Source of the DNA: JADGHX01 sp963837755
Lineage (GTDB): Bacteria > Pseudomonadota > Gammaproteobacteria > Steroidobacterales > Steroidobacteraceae
DNA length: 64,000 nucleotides
Assembly (NCBI GenBank): GCA_963837755.1
Contig: CAWIOP010000004.1
Location: forward strand, 496,001-560,000
Direction of reading: 5' to 3'
Under the pieces are notes generated by a model. That model was not told the DNA's origin and did not search any database. It saw only the letters and a program-made list of their open reading frames with translations. This document shows, piece after piece, positions 17,196-26,600 of this stretch. Within the stretch, counting starts at the first letter, position 1, and every line of letters starts with the position of its first letter. The translations under genes and the position numbers were made by a program.

Positions 17196-17762
17196 ATGCA
17201 GGAAGACAGTCACGATCTCAATCTGCTGGCAGGCTTTGCCGAAGGCCGGCTGGACGAGCAGGAACGAGCGCGTGCCCTTGCGCACCTGGCGCAATGTCGA
17301 GCATGTCGCACCACACTGGCCGAGCTGGGCCGCGTCGCGGCAGCGGCGGCCGCACCCCCGGCGACCGTGCGATCCGAAGGCAGCCGCTCACGCTGGCCGC
17401 GCGCGCGCATCTGGCTTCCAGTTGCAGCCTCGGTGGTGCTGTGCACGTTCGCCTGGCTTGCATTCTTCCGCGGGCCGGCAGTGGGCCCCGTCGAGCCCGC
17501 CGCTGGCGGTGCGTTCGATGAACAGCTTCTCGTGAGGCGAGGCGCCGTGCGCGTCGTGGCTGGGAAGACATTCCGGGCCAGGGCAGGCGAGTGGACGGAC
17601 ACGAGCTTCAATGCCGATGCGCAGCTGCCCGCGGTAAGCATCCGCGGGCCCCGGGAGCGGGCGGAATGGCTGATGCGGATACCGGAGCTCGAGCCCTACG
17701 CACGGCTGGGCAACCGGGTCACGGTGGTCTGGAACGGAACGGCCTATCGATTCTCGCCCTGA
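17196..17762 (+). CDS. Membrane-anchored zinc-finger-like anti-sigma factor candidate
   Basis: A protein of 188 aa. The N terminus has HLAQCRAC (HxxxCxxC), the core of the zinc-binding anti-sigma fold, preceded by the helix NLLAGFAEGRLDEQE. A single membrane helix (WLPVAASVVLCTFAWLAFF, about residues 75-93) separates it from a periplasmic region of about 95 residues. This is the architecture of transmembrane anti-sigma factors, and it follows a sigma gene. The ATG at 17196 with GAGG five bases upstream is preferred; the frame is open from a TTG at 17136 that overlaps the sigma stop. Its partner should be the sigma factor at 16268. Confidence 0.7.
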   Translation: MQEDSHDLNLLAGFAEGRLDEQERARALAHLAQCRACRTTLAELGRVAAAAAAPPATVRSEGSRSRWPRARIWLPVAASVVLCTFAWLAFFRGPAVGPVEPAAGGAFDEQLLVRRGAVRVVAGKTFRARAGEWTDTSFNADAQLPAVSIRGPRERAEWLMRIPELEPYARLGNRVTVVWNGTAYRFSP

Positions 17763-17839
17763 AGCGGGCGAGGGCTTCTGCGCAAGAAATCCGCCGCCGC
17801 TTGTCCAAGCGGTAAAGGCCCTGCGCGGAAGTCGTCCAT

Positions 17840-19381
17840 ATGCATCGATCAGCGTTCCGTTCACGAAGGCGCATCGGCATTTCGCTTGCTGCGCTCCTCC
17901 CGACATTGCTGCTCGCAGCAACCAGCTCGGCACAAGCGCCGGCACCTTCGGGTGCGCGGCTCAAGGCTGTCTGGGAGCCGGTGAACTATCCCGAAGACCT
18001 CGACCTCACCGACGTGTTCTTCGTGACGGCGGACATCGGCTACGTGAGCGGTGAAGGCGGCACCATTCTCAAGACGACCGACGGCGGAGCCTCGTGGGCG
18101 CCGCAGCTCGGCGGAGATCCCGAGTCCCAGGAGCGGCCCGTGCGCCACCTGCGTTTCGTGTCCGAGCGGGTCGGCTGGGCGACGCAGGTGACGGACACGC
18201 ACACGAACCTCTTCCGGACGCGCGACGGCGAGTCGTGGGACCAGGCCGGGACCATCGAAGAGCACTACACCGATCTTGCGTTCACTTCCGAGAGCGACGG
18301 CGTTTTCGCCCACAACGAATACGTGTACGGCACGCAGGACGGCGGCCGCACATGGCGCAAGGTCTACACGTGCCGGACGAAAGCGCAGATCGCAGGGCTC
18401 GCCCGCGAGCTCAAATGCCAGATCATGTCGATGCATTTCGCGTCGCCGGCCACGGGTTTCGCCGTGGCATACGCGAGCGAGGTCGCGCTGGTCATGAAGA
18501 CCGAGGACGGCGGCAGCTCCTGGAACGTGCTCGCAGTGTTCGAGGGTGACCTGGGCCGCAACTCGGGCGTCTTCTTTCTCGACGAGAACACGGGTTACGT
18601 GCGGCTCTACAGCGGCAAGTCGTACCGCACGAACGATGGTGGTCGCACCTGGAGCGGCATGCCCGCCACGGCACTGGGCTCGAGCATTCGCTTCGCCAAC
18701 CCGGACGTTGGCTGGTCGTTCCGGGACCCGTGCGTTGGCATGGGTTGCAGCAATGCCGCCCTCAGCTACACCACAGATGGCGGACGGCGCTGGGCCTCGC
18801 GCTCCTTCCCGCTGCCGGCCGCCGTGAAGGCTTTGAGCTTTCCCAGACGGGACGTGGCCTACGTGATCGGTGCTCACGGCATGATTTTCCGCTACCGGCT
18901 CGTGCCGGAAGCGACGCCGGTCTCCGCCAGAGCCATCGCGGCGATCCCGATGCCGGCCCTGGACGTTGGCGTGATTCAGCAGCTCGCGCAGGCGGAACAG
19001 CGGCTCGATTCGATCGAGGCGGTCCTCGAGAAGTCGCATGACGGCGTAACGGGCGGCTCCGAGCCGGGTGGCGGGGTGAGCTGGGTCGAAGCGAACGTGC
19101 CGCAACAGTTCCCGCAACTCGAGACCACGGTGGAGAGTCTGTCGGCCGGACTGCCGGCGCTCGGGCGCAGGCACCGCAATCTGAATCTCGTCATGGAGGG
19201 CTTGAAGCTGCTGGGCGAGCTCACCGGCGAAGGCGGCGGCCTCAAGGATGCATTCGCCGGTCTGCGCAAGGCGCGCGATGCCGATTCCGTCTCAGCGGCG
19301 CTGGCCAATCTGCACATGCAGCTCGATGCGGCGAAGAGCAGCGTGGCCTCGTTCCAGAGCGCACGCAAGCCCGGAGCCTAG
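17840..19381 (+). CDS. Secreted Ycf48/BNR-like beta-propeller protein, paralogue A
   Basis: A precursor of 513 aa with signal peptide (cleavage after SSAQA). Residues 40-350 contain repeated blades with the BNR/Asp-box pattern (TTDGGASW, TQDGGRTW, TEDGGSSW, TNDGGRTW, TTDGGRRW), as in the Ycf48 photosystem-stability family and sialidase-like propellers. Ycf48 proteins outside phototrophs are of unknown role, so no enzyme activity is implied. The C-terminal 140 residues are helical, with a RRHRNLNLVMEGLKLLGEL block that recurs in the paralogue at 20221-21933. It begins 77 bases after the anti-sigma candidate and is probably in the same transcription unit. Confidence 0.8.
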   Translation: MHRSAFRSRRRIGISLAALLPTLLLAATSSAQAPAPSGARLKAVWEPVNYPEDLDLTDVFFVTADIGYVSGEGGTILKTTDGGASWAPQLGGDPESQERPVRHLRFVSERVGWATQVTDTHTNLFRTRDGESWDQAGTIEEHYTDLAFTSESDGVFAHNEYVYGTQDGGRTWRKVYTCRTKAQIAGLARELKCQIMSMHFASPATGFAVAYASEVALVMKTEDGGSSWNVLAVFEGDLGRNSGVFFLDENTGYVRLYSGKSYRTNDGGRTWSGMPATALGSSIRFANPDVGWSFRDPCVGMGCSNAALSYTTDGGRRWASRSFPLPAAVKALSFPRRDVAYVIGAHGMIFRYRLVPEATPVSARAIAAIPMPALDVGVIQQLAQAEQRLDSIEAVLEKSHDGVTGGSEPGGGVSWVEANVPQQFPQLETTVESLSAGLPALGRRHRNLNLVMEGLKLLGELTGEGGGLKDAFAGLRKARDADSVSAALANLHMQLDAAKSSVASFQSARKPGA

Positions 19382-19422
19382 CCGTTCGCGGCGCCCATCG
19401 ACACGCGCACAAGGGGAGTTGA

Positions 19423-20169
19423 ATGAAAATCCGGTCTCATCGTCGACATACGTTCACGGTTAGAGGTCTTGCGTGCATCGTGCTGTGTCAGGCCGCCTGC
19501 GCGACCGTTCTCGCGGCGGATCCACGAAGCACGGTCGGGAATGCACAGCAAGTGCGCGTTCCCATGCCGCTCGCCTCATACGAACACGGGCAGGCGCTGA
19601 TGGAGCAGGCCATCCGGAACCTCGCGCTCGATGTCAGCTTCAAGTTCCTCAACAAAACGTACGAAAACGACGTGTACGTCCGTGAACCGGTGACGGGCAA
19701 GAAGATCCGCACGGCCTGCGTGCGCTTTCGCGCCACGAGCGGCTTCGCGTTTCGCACCGACCCGCCGCGCTATAGCCTCACGGCACAAGGGCTCACGCTC
19801 GAGGAGAACATCGCGAAACTCGATGCGAACGGCCTGACGTTCAAGTTCCAGCTCGGTCCCTGCGCCGACATCGCCGGTGGCTTCGGGCTGAAGCTCCGGG
19901 ACGTGAAATTTGTCTACAAGATGCGGCCGATGCTCGTCTTCGACGACACCGGATGCAAGCTGTCGTGGAGCGGAGCGCCGGAGGTGGCGAACGTCGCCAT
20001 CGGCGATCTGAACGTCATCGGCGTGCAGAACGATCTGGACAGGCTCGCCAAGGACGCCGTCCGGGAGGGGCTCAACCTGACGCTCGACAACCTGCTCGGC
20101 AGCACGTTGCGCAATGAGCTGGCGCGAGTCGTCTTGGGCACGTGCGGCAGTTCGAAATCACGAAGGTGA
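19423..20169 (+). CDS. Secreted hypothetical protein, 248 aa
   Basis: I do not recognise the family. The ATG follows GGGGAG at good spacing. A signal peptide of about 32 residues (ending TVLAA) precedes a soluble domain of mixed character containing LALDVSFKFLNKTYENDVYV and a central beta-rich stretch with three cysteines. It lies between the two Ycf48-like paralogues, 41 bases after the first and 51 before the second, so it is presumably co-expressed and may act with them on the cell surface or in the periplasm. Confidence 0.65.
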   Translation: MKIRSHRRHTFTVRGLACIVLCQAACATVLAADPRSTVGNAQQVRVPMPLASYEHGQALMEQAIRNLALDVSFKFLNKTYENDVYVREPVTGKKIRTACVRFRATSGFAFRTDPPRYSLTAQGLTLEENIAKLDANGLTFKFQLGPCADIAGGFGLKLRDVKFVYKMRPMLVFDDTGCKLSWSGAPEVANVAIGDLNVIGVQNDLDRLAKDAVREGLNLTLDNLLGSTLRNELARVVLGTCGSSKSRR

Positions 20170-20220
20170 GGTCCTCGTCTATGGGTATCCTCTCGCCGGC
20201 ATGTTTCCGTCCGCGCACTC

Positions 20221-21933
20221 GTGCTCGTGATCGCCCTCGGCCTGCCTGCGTGGCAGGCGGCCGTCGCGGCAGAAGCGCGCTTCAGGGGGATCTTCGAGCC
20301 CGTCAGCTACGCAGAGGACATCAATCTTCGCGACGTCTTCTTCGTGAGCGAAACGGAAGGCTGGGTCGCCGGAGACAAAGGGACCATCCTTCACACGAAG
20401 GACGCCGGCGCGACCTGGACGGCGCAGATGGGCGGCGATCCCCAATCCCAGGAGGGAGTGATCTGGAAGCTGCAGTTCCTCGATGCCAGGCGCGGGTGGG
20501 CATCGACGCAGTCGGGTTCGCTGCTGCGTACGACCGACGGGGAAAACTGGGAGGTCGTCAATCCGAAGATCAATGGTTACGCACCGCGCGTGTTCTCGTC
20601 GCCGACAAACGGCGCGTACATCGTGGGTGAGACCGTCTATCACACCCGCGATGCCGGCCGGACGTGGAAGCCCGCGTACCGGTGCCGATTGAAGATCCAG
20701 CACGAAGGCATGATGCAGGAAGGCAGTTGCCACCTCGAGGAGCTCGCCTTTGCCGACGACCGGACCGGCTACGCCATCAGCCGCGAGCTTCCGGGCAGCC
20801 AGATCGCCGTGCTCCGTACCGGGGACGGTGGCGCAAGCTGGCAGACCTGGACGGCGCGGAGCGAAGTGGGCGCGAAGGACGGCTCGCTCTTTTTTCTCGA
20901 CAGGCAGACAGGCTACGCCGTGCTGTGGAGCAAGAAGCTGGTGCGCACCGCGGATGGCGGCAAGACCTGGACGGGCGTTTCGGCGACGGTGGGGCAGACG
21001 ATCCGGTTCGCCGATCCGGAGGTCGGCTGGTCTGCGTACTACTCGAACGGGCATCACCTCAGCTGGACGACGGACGGGGGGCGGCGGTGGCTGTCGAGGC
21101 CGGTGGCGCTGCCGGCCAAGACCTACATCAATGGCTTCAGCCTGCCGAGCCGGCGGCGCGGCTACGTGGTCGGCGATCACGGCATGATCTTTCGCTACAG
21201 CGTCGTGCCGGCGGATTCGCCGCTGAAGGGCATCGATGCCCCGGCGATGCCCGTGGGGTCCGAGATCCTCGAGGCTGACCTGCGGGAAATCCGCAAGAGC
21301 GCACAGGCGTTGCAGACCAGGCTCAATCCTTCCGGCGCAGCCGCGAAGGCCGCCCGAGCGTCCGGGCCCGATCGGACCGCGAGCCAATCGGATGCCGAAT
21401 CGAACGGCTTCGAGGGCTCGACCGGCGCCGCCGGGCTCGAAGGGTTCGAGCAGGACGTCTCCGCGCCGGCCAGCGACTTCGTGCAGGGCTGCTGCGCGGC
21501 GCAGATCAACGAGCTTCAGTCGGACATGAGCGCGTTCCTGCAGGACGTGCCGGTTGCGACCGCACGGCATCGAAATCTCAACATGCTCTTCGCGGGACTG
21601 CGCATGGTGGCCGACCTGATCGGGAAAGCTTCCGCGATGCGCGGGCAGTTCCGCGCGTTGAAGTTGGCGCCGGACGGCCAGGCCGCCTCGGCGGCATTGC
21701 AGAGCCTCGTGACGAACATGGAGTCGGCCGCGCAGACACTCTCAGGCGGGTTCGCCGCGCCACCGCTGATTCCCGATGGTGCGATGAGCACGGCACTGGG
21801 CGCCGATTCCGCCCCCGCGCTGGAACCCGCACAGGAGGAGCCTGCAAACCAGGCCGCTTCACGGAAGGAATCGCTGCGCGACAGGCTGAAGGAAAAACTG
21901 AAAAAGCTGCCGCAGACACCTTTCCAACCGTGA
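20221..21933 (+). CDS. Secreted Ycf48/BNR-like beta-propeller protein, paralogue B
   Basis: Paralogue of the product at 17840-19381. The N-terminal segment has the same opening (FEPVSYAEDINLRDVFFV) and Asp-box blades (TKDAGATW, TTDGENW, TRDAGRTW, TGDGGASW, TADGGKTW, TTDGGRRW); the C-terminal helical domain shares RHRNLNMLFAGLRMVADL. It adds a 100-residue low-complexity Ala/Ser/Gly segment and a Lys-rich tail. The first in-frame start is GTG at 20221, only 51 bases after the previous stop and without a Shine-Dalgarno site; the upstream codons read RRHVSVRALVLVI, which would complete a normal signal peptide. An ATG with a GGTGAGG site at 20181 is in another frame, so a single-base indel near 20190-20220 is likely. 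Confidence 0.78.
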   Translation: MLVIALGLPAWQAAVAAEARFRGIFEPVSYAEDINLRDVFFVSETEGWVAGDKGTILHTKDAGATWTAQMGGDPQSQEGVIWKLQFLDARRGWASTQSGSLLRTTDGENWEVVNPKINGYAPRVFSSPTNGAYIVGETVYHTRDAGRTWKPAYRCRLKIQHEGMMQEGSCHLEELAFADDRTGYAISRELPGSQIAVLRTGDGGASWQTWTARSEVGAKDGSLFFLDRQTGYAVLWSKKLVRTADGGKTWTGVSATVGQTIRFADPEVGWSAYYSNGHHLSWTTDGGRRWLSRPVALPAKTYINGFSLPSRRRGYVVGDHGMIFRYSVVPADSPLKGIDAPAMPVGSEILEADLREIRKSAQALQTRLNPSGAAAKAARASGPDRTASQSDAESNGFEGSTGAAGLEGFEQDVSAPASDFVQGCCAAQINELQSDMSAFLQDVPVATARHRNLNMLFAGLRMVADLIGKASAMRGQFRALKLAPDGQAASAALQSLVTNMESAAQTLSGGFAAPPLIPDGAMSTALGADSAPALEPAQEEPANQAASRKESLRDRLKEKLKKLPQTPFQP

Positions 21934-21980
21934 CTGCGATGAAAGGCTTCACTCCGCCCGCGCTCACAGAGGAGACCCGT

Positions 21981-23258
21981 ATGTCGGCCCAAGCGAAGTG
22001 TCTCGCGCTGACCGCATTCCTGCTCATCGCACTCCTCACATTCGCCCGGCCGGCATCGGGCGCCGCGCCGTGCTGCGACGTCACCGCCATCGACGTCCGT
22101 GAGGGCATCGTGACCGCGCAAGTGCGCGCCACCGGCCAGGTGTTCCGGTTCCAGGTGAAGGATGCCGGGCTGATGCGCGGCCTGCAGATCGGACATGGCG
22201 TGTTCGCGAATCTGCGCACCGGGCAGGTGTCGCTCGATGGTCGCGCGGCCTGCTGTGCCATTCTGAGCCCGGCAGCAACGGCGAGCACCGCCGCTCCTGC
22301 CAAGACCGCTCCCGCCAACGTGGTGAAGGCTGACAGCAGTCAGGTTCGCGTCTCGGAGACGAGCACGACCGCGGTGGCCACGCGAGGCAAGCCGGCTAGC
22401 GAGCCGACCGGCCAGGTGCTGGCGGGCCGTGCCGGCGCTGCCACGCCGCCGTGTGTAATCGAACCCGATCAGCTCGCGGGGTCACGCACAACTGCGGTGT
22501 CGGCCGTCACGCTTGCAGCAGCGCGACTTTCGCCGCCCAAGCCGAGACAAACGAATGCGCAGCAGATTCCGGCTGCGGCCGTGCTGATCCAGCCTTCGGC
22601 GAGCGCAACGCTCTCCAGTCTTTCCGCGCAGCTCTGCGATTCGCTGAAGACCGGCACGGTCACGGGCGATGAAGTTACGGCGATGCTCGGCACGATGGAG
22701 CAGAACCATGCGCACAAGCATCACACTCAGCGCAAGCGGCACAAAGTGGGGCCGGTGAGCTACACATATGAGTACGCGCTCGACCTCGGCAAGCTCAGCT
22801 TCTACCAGCAACCCGGTACGGGCTACTGCTCGGACTTCGACTGGCAATTCAAGGTGCGAAACCTCAGCCAGCAGAGCTTCACCGTGTTCTCGACCACCGG
22901 AGAAGTCGGTGTGTGCGCAAGCCCCGGCTTCGGTCTGTTCTACGTTCCCGGACTGTCGACGGTGCAGCCCTATCCCGTGCCGGGGCTGTGCTTCGACGAT
23001 GCGGCGATCACCAGGCTCGATCTGCGCAACGTCAACGACGAATTCGAAGCCGGTCTCGTCGAGCTCGTGGACAAAGCCTTCGCGCGACTGCAGCGCTCGG
23101 GAGCGAAGGTTTGCGTGATCGGTGCCGCGTATCCGCCATGGTTCACCCCCGTCATCGTGCCTGCCGGACAAATGGTGGCGTACTGCACCTCGACGCGAAA
23201 TTGCGAGGTTGATGCCGCTCAGCTCGTCGCGGCATTTCAGGGCGGCGGCCGTGAGTAG
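21981..23258 (+). CDS. Secreted protein with N-terminal CCxxTAID domain, 425 aa
   Basis: Starts at ATG 21981 with AGGAGA six bases upstream. A signal peptide (residues 5-26, ending ASGA) leads to a compact domain of about 70 residues beginning CCDVTAIDVREGIV and ending SLDGRAACCAIL, which recurs alone in the protein at 23332-23655. A Thr/Ala-rich linker (100-215) follows. The C-terminal 180 residues contain a His/Lys-rich patch (NHAHKHHTQRKRHK) and a beta-rich region with paired cysteines (YCSDFDWQF, GVCASPGFG). Function unknown; probably periplasmic or surface. It follows paralogue B by 47 bases. Confidence 0.7.
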   Translation: MSAQAKCLALTAFLLIALLTFARPASGAAPCCDVTAIDVREGIVTAQVRATGQVFRFQVKDAGLMRGLQIGHGVFANLRTGQVSLDGRAACCAILSPAATASTAAPAKTAPANVVKADSSQVRVSETSTTAVATRGKPASEPTGQVLAGRAGAATPPCVIEPDQLAGSRTTAVSAVTLAAARLSPPKPRQTNAQQIPAAAVLIQPSASATLSSLSAQLCDSLKTGTVTGDEVTAMLGTMEQNHAHKHHTQRKRHKVGPVSYTYEYALDLGKLSFYQQPGTGYCSDFDWQFKVRNLSQQSFTVFSTTGEVGVCASPGFGLFYVPGLSTVQPYPVPGLCFDDAAITRLDLRNVNDEFEAGLVELVDKAFARLQRSGAKVCVIGAAYPPWFTPVIVPAGQMVAYCTSTRNCEVDAAQLVAAFQGGGRE

Positions 23259-23331
23259 CCGGACCACCGCAAGCCGCCAGCGGCCGCGCGTGTGACCGAC
23301 TCGAAATCGATTCGTCGTAAAGGAGGCTGAC

Positions 23332-23655
23332 ATGATTGGCTCGATTACTCGCTGGGGCTGCGCGGCTCCTGCGCTCGCGCTCTTGGTGTGTCTCATCCTC
23401 AACGTGCCGGCCGCCGCCGCCGAACCTTGTAGCATCACTGCGATCGACGCGCGAACCGGCATCGTCAGCGCGCGCGACCGCGCGAACGGGCGCGTGATTC
23501 GATTCAAGGTCGCGGACGCAGCGCTGCTGCGATCTGTGAAGGTCGGCCAGAGTGTCTATGCCGACTCAGGTACGCAGAAAGTATCGCTCGACGGGGCGGC
23601 ACCCTGCTGCGCGATTCTCAACGTTCGCCCTGCCGAGCCGGCCGGGCAGCGGTAG
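23332..23655 (+). CDS. Small secreted single-domain protein, paralogous to the upstream N-terminal domain
   Basis: A 107-aa precursor with a perfect AGGAGG eight bases before its ATG. After the signal peptide (ending AAAAEP) the mature part reads CSITAIDARTGIVSAR ... SLDGAAPCCAIL, matching the N-terminal domain of the 425-aa protein just upstream along its whole length. It is therefore a stand-alone copy of that domain, presumably arisen by tandem duplication. The conserved cysteines at both ends suggest a disulphide-closed fold. Function unknown. It is the last gene of the forward run; the next gene is convergent. Confidence 0.7.
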   Translation: MIGSITRWGCAAPALALLVCLILNVPAAAAEPCSITAIDARTGIVSARDRANGRVIRFKVADAALLRSVKVGQSVYADSGTQKVSLDGAAPCCAILNVRPAEPAGQR

Positions 23656-23684
23656 GCGACGGGCCGTAGTAGCCCTCCGCCAGA

Positions 23685-26600
23685 TCAATCCGCGAGCTTG
23701 CGCACCGTTTCGACGCCCACGGTGAGCGTGGCGAAGTCCGCGGCGCCTGCGGCGCGCATGTCGGCGAGTGTGCGCTGCCAGTGAGCGAGCTCTTTGCCCG
23801 CGGCTGCCACCCAGGCGGTGACGCGCGCCTGCGCGCTGCCGCGGTCCTTGCGCGCGAGCACGCGCTCGGTGAGCCGGCGGTGCATGCGCAGCGCGCGTCG
23901 CGCAGGCCGCGTGCGCGCCGCCGCCTGCCAGGGGCCATCCACAGTGAGCTGCTCGATCTCGCTGCATGCAGCCAGTCGAGCCCGATGCGCGTGCCGACTT
24001 CGAAGTACACGCGCGCGACGTCGGCAACGCGGTCACGCGGTTCGGTCGGCGAGCTCCACGATGTCGAGCGCGGCGTTGTGCGCATCGAGGCTGCGCGACG
24101 CGCGCGCGCCAGCTCCGCCGGCAGCGCCGGCGTCCGCGATGCTCCTTGCGCACTTTCCTCGAAGCGCTCGCGATCCGCGCCGGCGAGCAGCTTGCCGATC
24201 TCCGCTTCGAGCTGCCGCACGCCGTCGCGGAATTCCGCCACGGCCGTGTCCACATGCAGCTCGCGTGCGCGATGCGCCAGCAGCCAGTAGCGTGGCGTGC
24301 CGCAGCAGGCGGCTCGTCTGGTACATCATCCCGTACTGCAGGTTCGCGGTGCACCTTGTTGTCGAGCGCCTCGATGCGCGCCCACACGTCGCGCATGGCG
24401 AAGATCTCGCGCGCGGCGGTGTAGGCGCGCGCGATCTCGCGCCGGCTCCGCGCCGGTGTCTTCCTGCGCGCGCGTCACGAACGCCGGCCCCATGCGGTTG
24501 ACCAGGCTGTTGGTGGTCGCGGTGGCGATGATCTCGCGCCGCAGGCGGTGATGCGCGGATGGCGCGCGCGAAAGCGCTCCTGCATCGGCGCCGGGAAGTA
24601 GCGCGCCAGCTCGGTCGACAAGTACGGATCTTCCGGCACGTCGGAGGCGAGCAGGTGGTTGCTGAGCCAGATCTTGCTGTAGGCGAGCACGATCGCCAGC
24701 TCCGGGCGCGTGAGCCCGACGCCGCTCTTGCGCCGCTCGGCGAGCTCTTCGTCCGTCGGCAGGAACTCGAGCGCGCGGTTCAGCTCGCCGGAGCGCTCGA
24801 GCGAGCGGATCAGGTGCTGGATATTCCGGCAGGCGCGCCGCGGATTGCAGCTCCAGCGTGCTGATCGCCTGGCTCTGCAGGTAGTTGTTGCGCAGCACCA
24901 GCGCGGCGACTTCGTCGGTCATGCGCGCCAGCAGCGGTTGCGGTCGCCGCGCGTGAGCTTGCCCGTCGTGCATCAGCGGGTTCAGCAGGATCTTGATGTT
25001 GACTTCGACGTCGGAGGTGTTGACGCCGGCGGAGTTGTCGATGAAGTCGGTGTTGAGCCGGCCGCCGCGCGCAGCGCGTACTCGACGCGCCCGCGCTGCG
25101 TGAAGCCCGAGATTGCCGCCTTCGCCGACCACCTTGGCGCGCAGCTCGCTGCCGTTGACGCGCACGCGCATCGTTGGTGCGGTCGCCGACGTCGGCGTTG
25201 CGACTCGTCGCTCGCCTTCACGTAGGTGCCGATGCCGCCGTTCCACAGCAGGTCGACCGGCATGCGCAGGATGGCGCGGATGAGCTCGTTGGGCGCAGCC
25301 GCTGGCGCTCTCGAGGCCCGAGCATCGCTGCGCGCCGCGGCGACAGCGGGATGGACTTCGCGCTGCGCGGGTAGACGCCGCCGCCGCGCGAGATCTTCTT
25401 GCGGTCGTAGTCGTCCCAGCTCGAGCGCGGCAGGTCGAACAGGCGCGCGCGCTCGGCGAAGCTCGCCGCGGCGTCCGGGTTCGGGTCGAGGAAGATGTGG
25501 CGGTGATTGAACGCGGCCAGCAGGCGGATGTGCCGCGACAGCAGCATGCCGTTGCCGAACACGTCGCCGGACATGTCGCCGATGCCGGCGCACCGTGAAG
25601 TCCTGCGTCTGCATGTCGACGCCGATCTCGCGGAAGTGGCGCTTCACGCACTCCCAGGCGCCGCGCGCGGTGATGCCCATCTTCTTGTGGTCGTAGCCGG
25701 CCGAGCCGCCGGAGGCGAACGCGTCGCCGAGCCAGAAGCCGTATTCGATGGACGATGGCGTTGGCGATGTCGGAGAACGTCGCCGTGCCCTTGTCGGCGG
25801 CGACGACGAGGTAGGCGTCGTCGCCGTCGCGGCGCACCACTCGCGGCGGCGCGCACGATGCGGCCGTTGACGATGTTGTCGGTGACGTCGAGCAGGCCGC
25901 GGATGAAGGTCTGGTAGCAGGCGATCGCCTTCCGCCTGCACGTCCTCGCGCGGCCGCCGGCGGGCAGGCGCTTCGGGACGAAGCCGCCCTTGGCGCCGAC
26001 CGGCACGATCACCGTGTTCTTCACGTTCTGCGCCTTCATGAGCCCGAGCACTTCGGTGCGGAAGTCTTCGCGCCGGTCGGACCAGCGCATGCCGCCGCGC
26101 GCGACGTAGCCCATGCGCAGGTGCACGCCTTCGACGCGCGGGCTGTACACGAAGATCTCGAACTTCGGCCGCGGCAGCGGCAGGTCGGGGATCTTGCTGC
26201 GGGTCGAGCTTGAAGGAGACGTAGCTCTTCGGGCTGCCGTCGCGCGCCGGTCTGGTAGAAGTTGGTGCGCAGCGTGGCGTGGATCAGCGTCAGGTAGGCG
26301 CGCAGGATGCGGTCTTCGTCGAGGCTCGCGACCGCGTCGAGCGCGGCGCGGATGCTGCGTCGACGATGCTGCTCGCGCGTGCGACGTTCGCCGCGCTGCT
26401 TGTGCGCGGCCGGGTCGAACTGCGTCTCGAACAGGCGCACCAGGTTCCTGCGCGATGCCGGCGTTGCGCGGCGAGCGTGCGCTCCATGTAGGCCTGGCTG
26501 AACGGCATGCCGGTCTGCAGCAGGTAGCGGCAATAGGCGCGCAGCACCACGATCTCGCGCGCGTCGAGGTCGGCGGCGAGCAGCAGGCGGTTGAAGCCGT

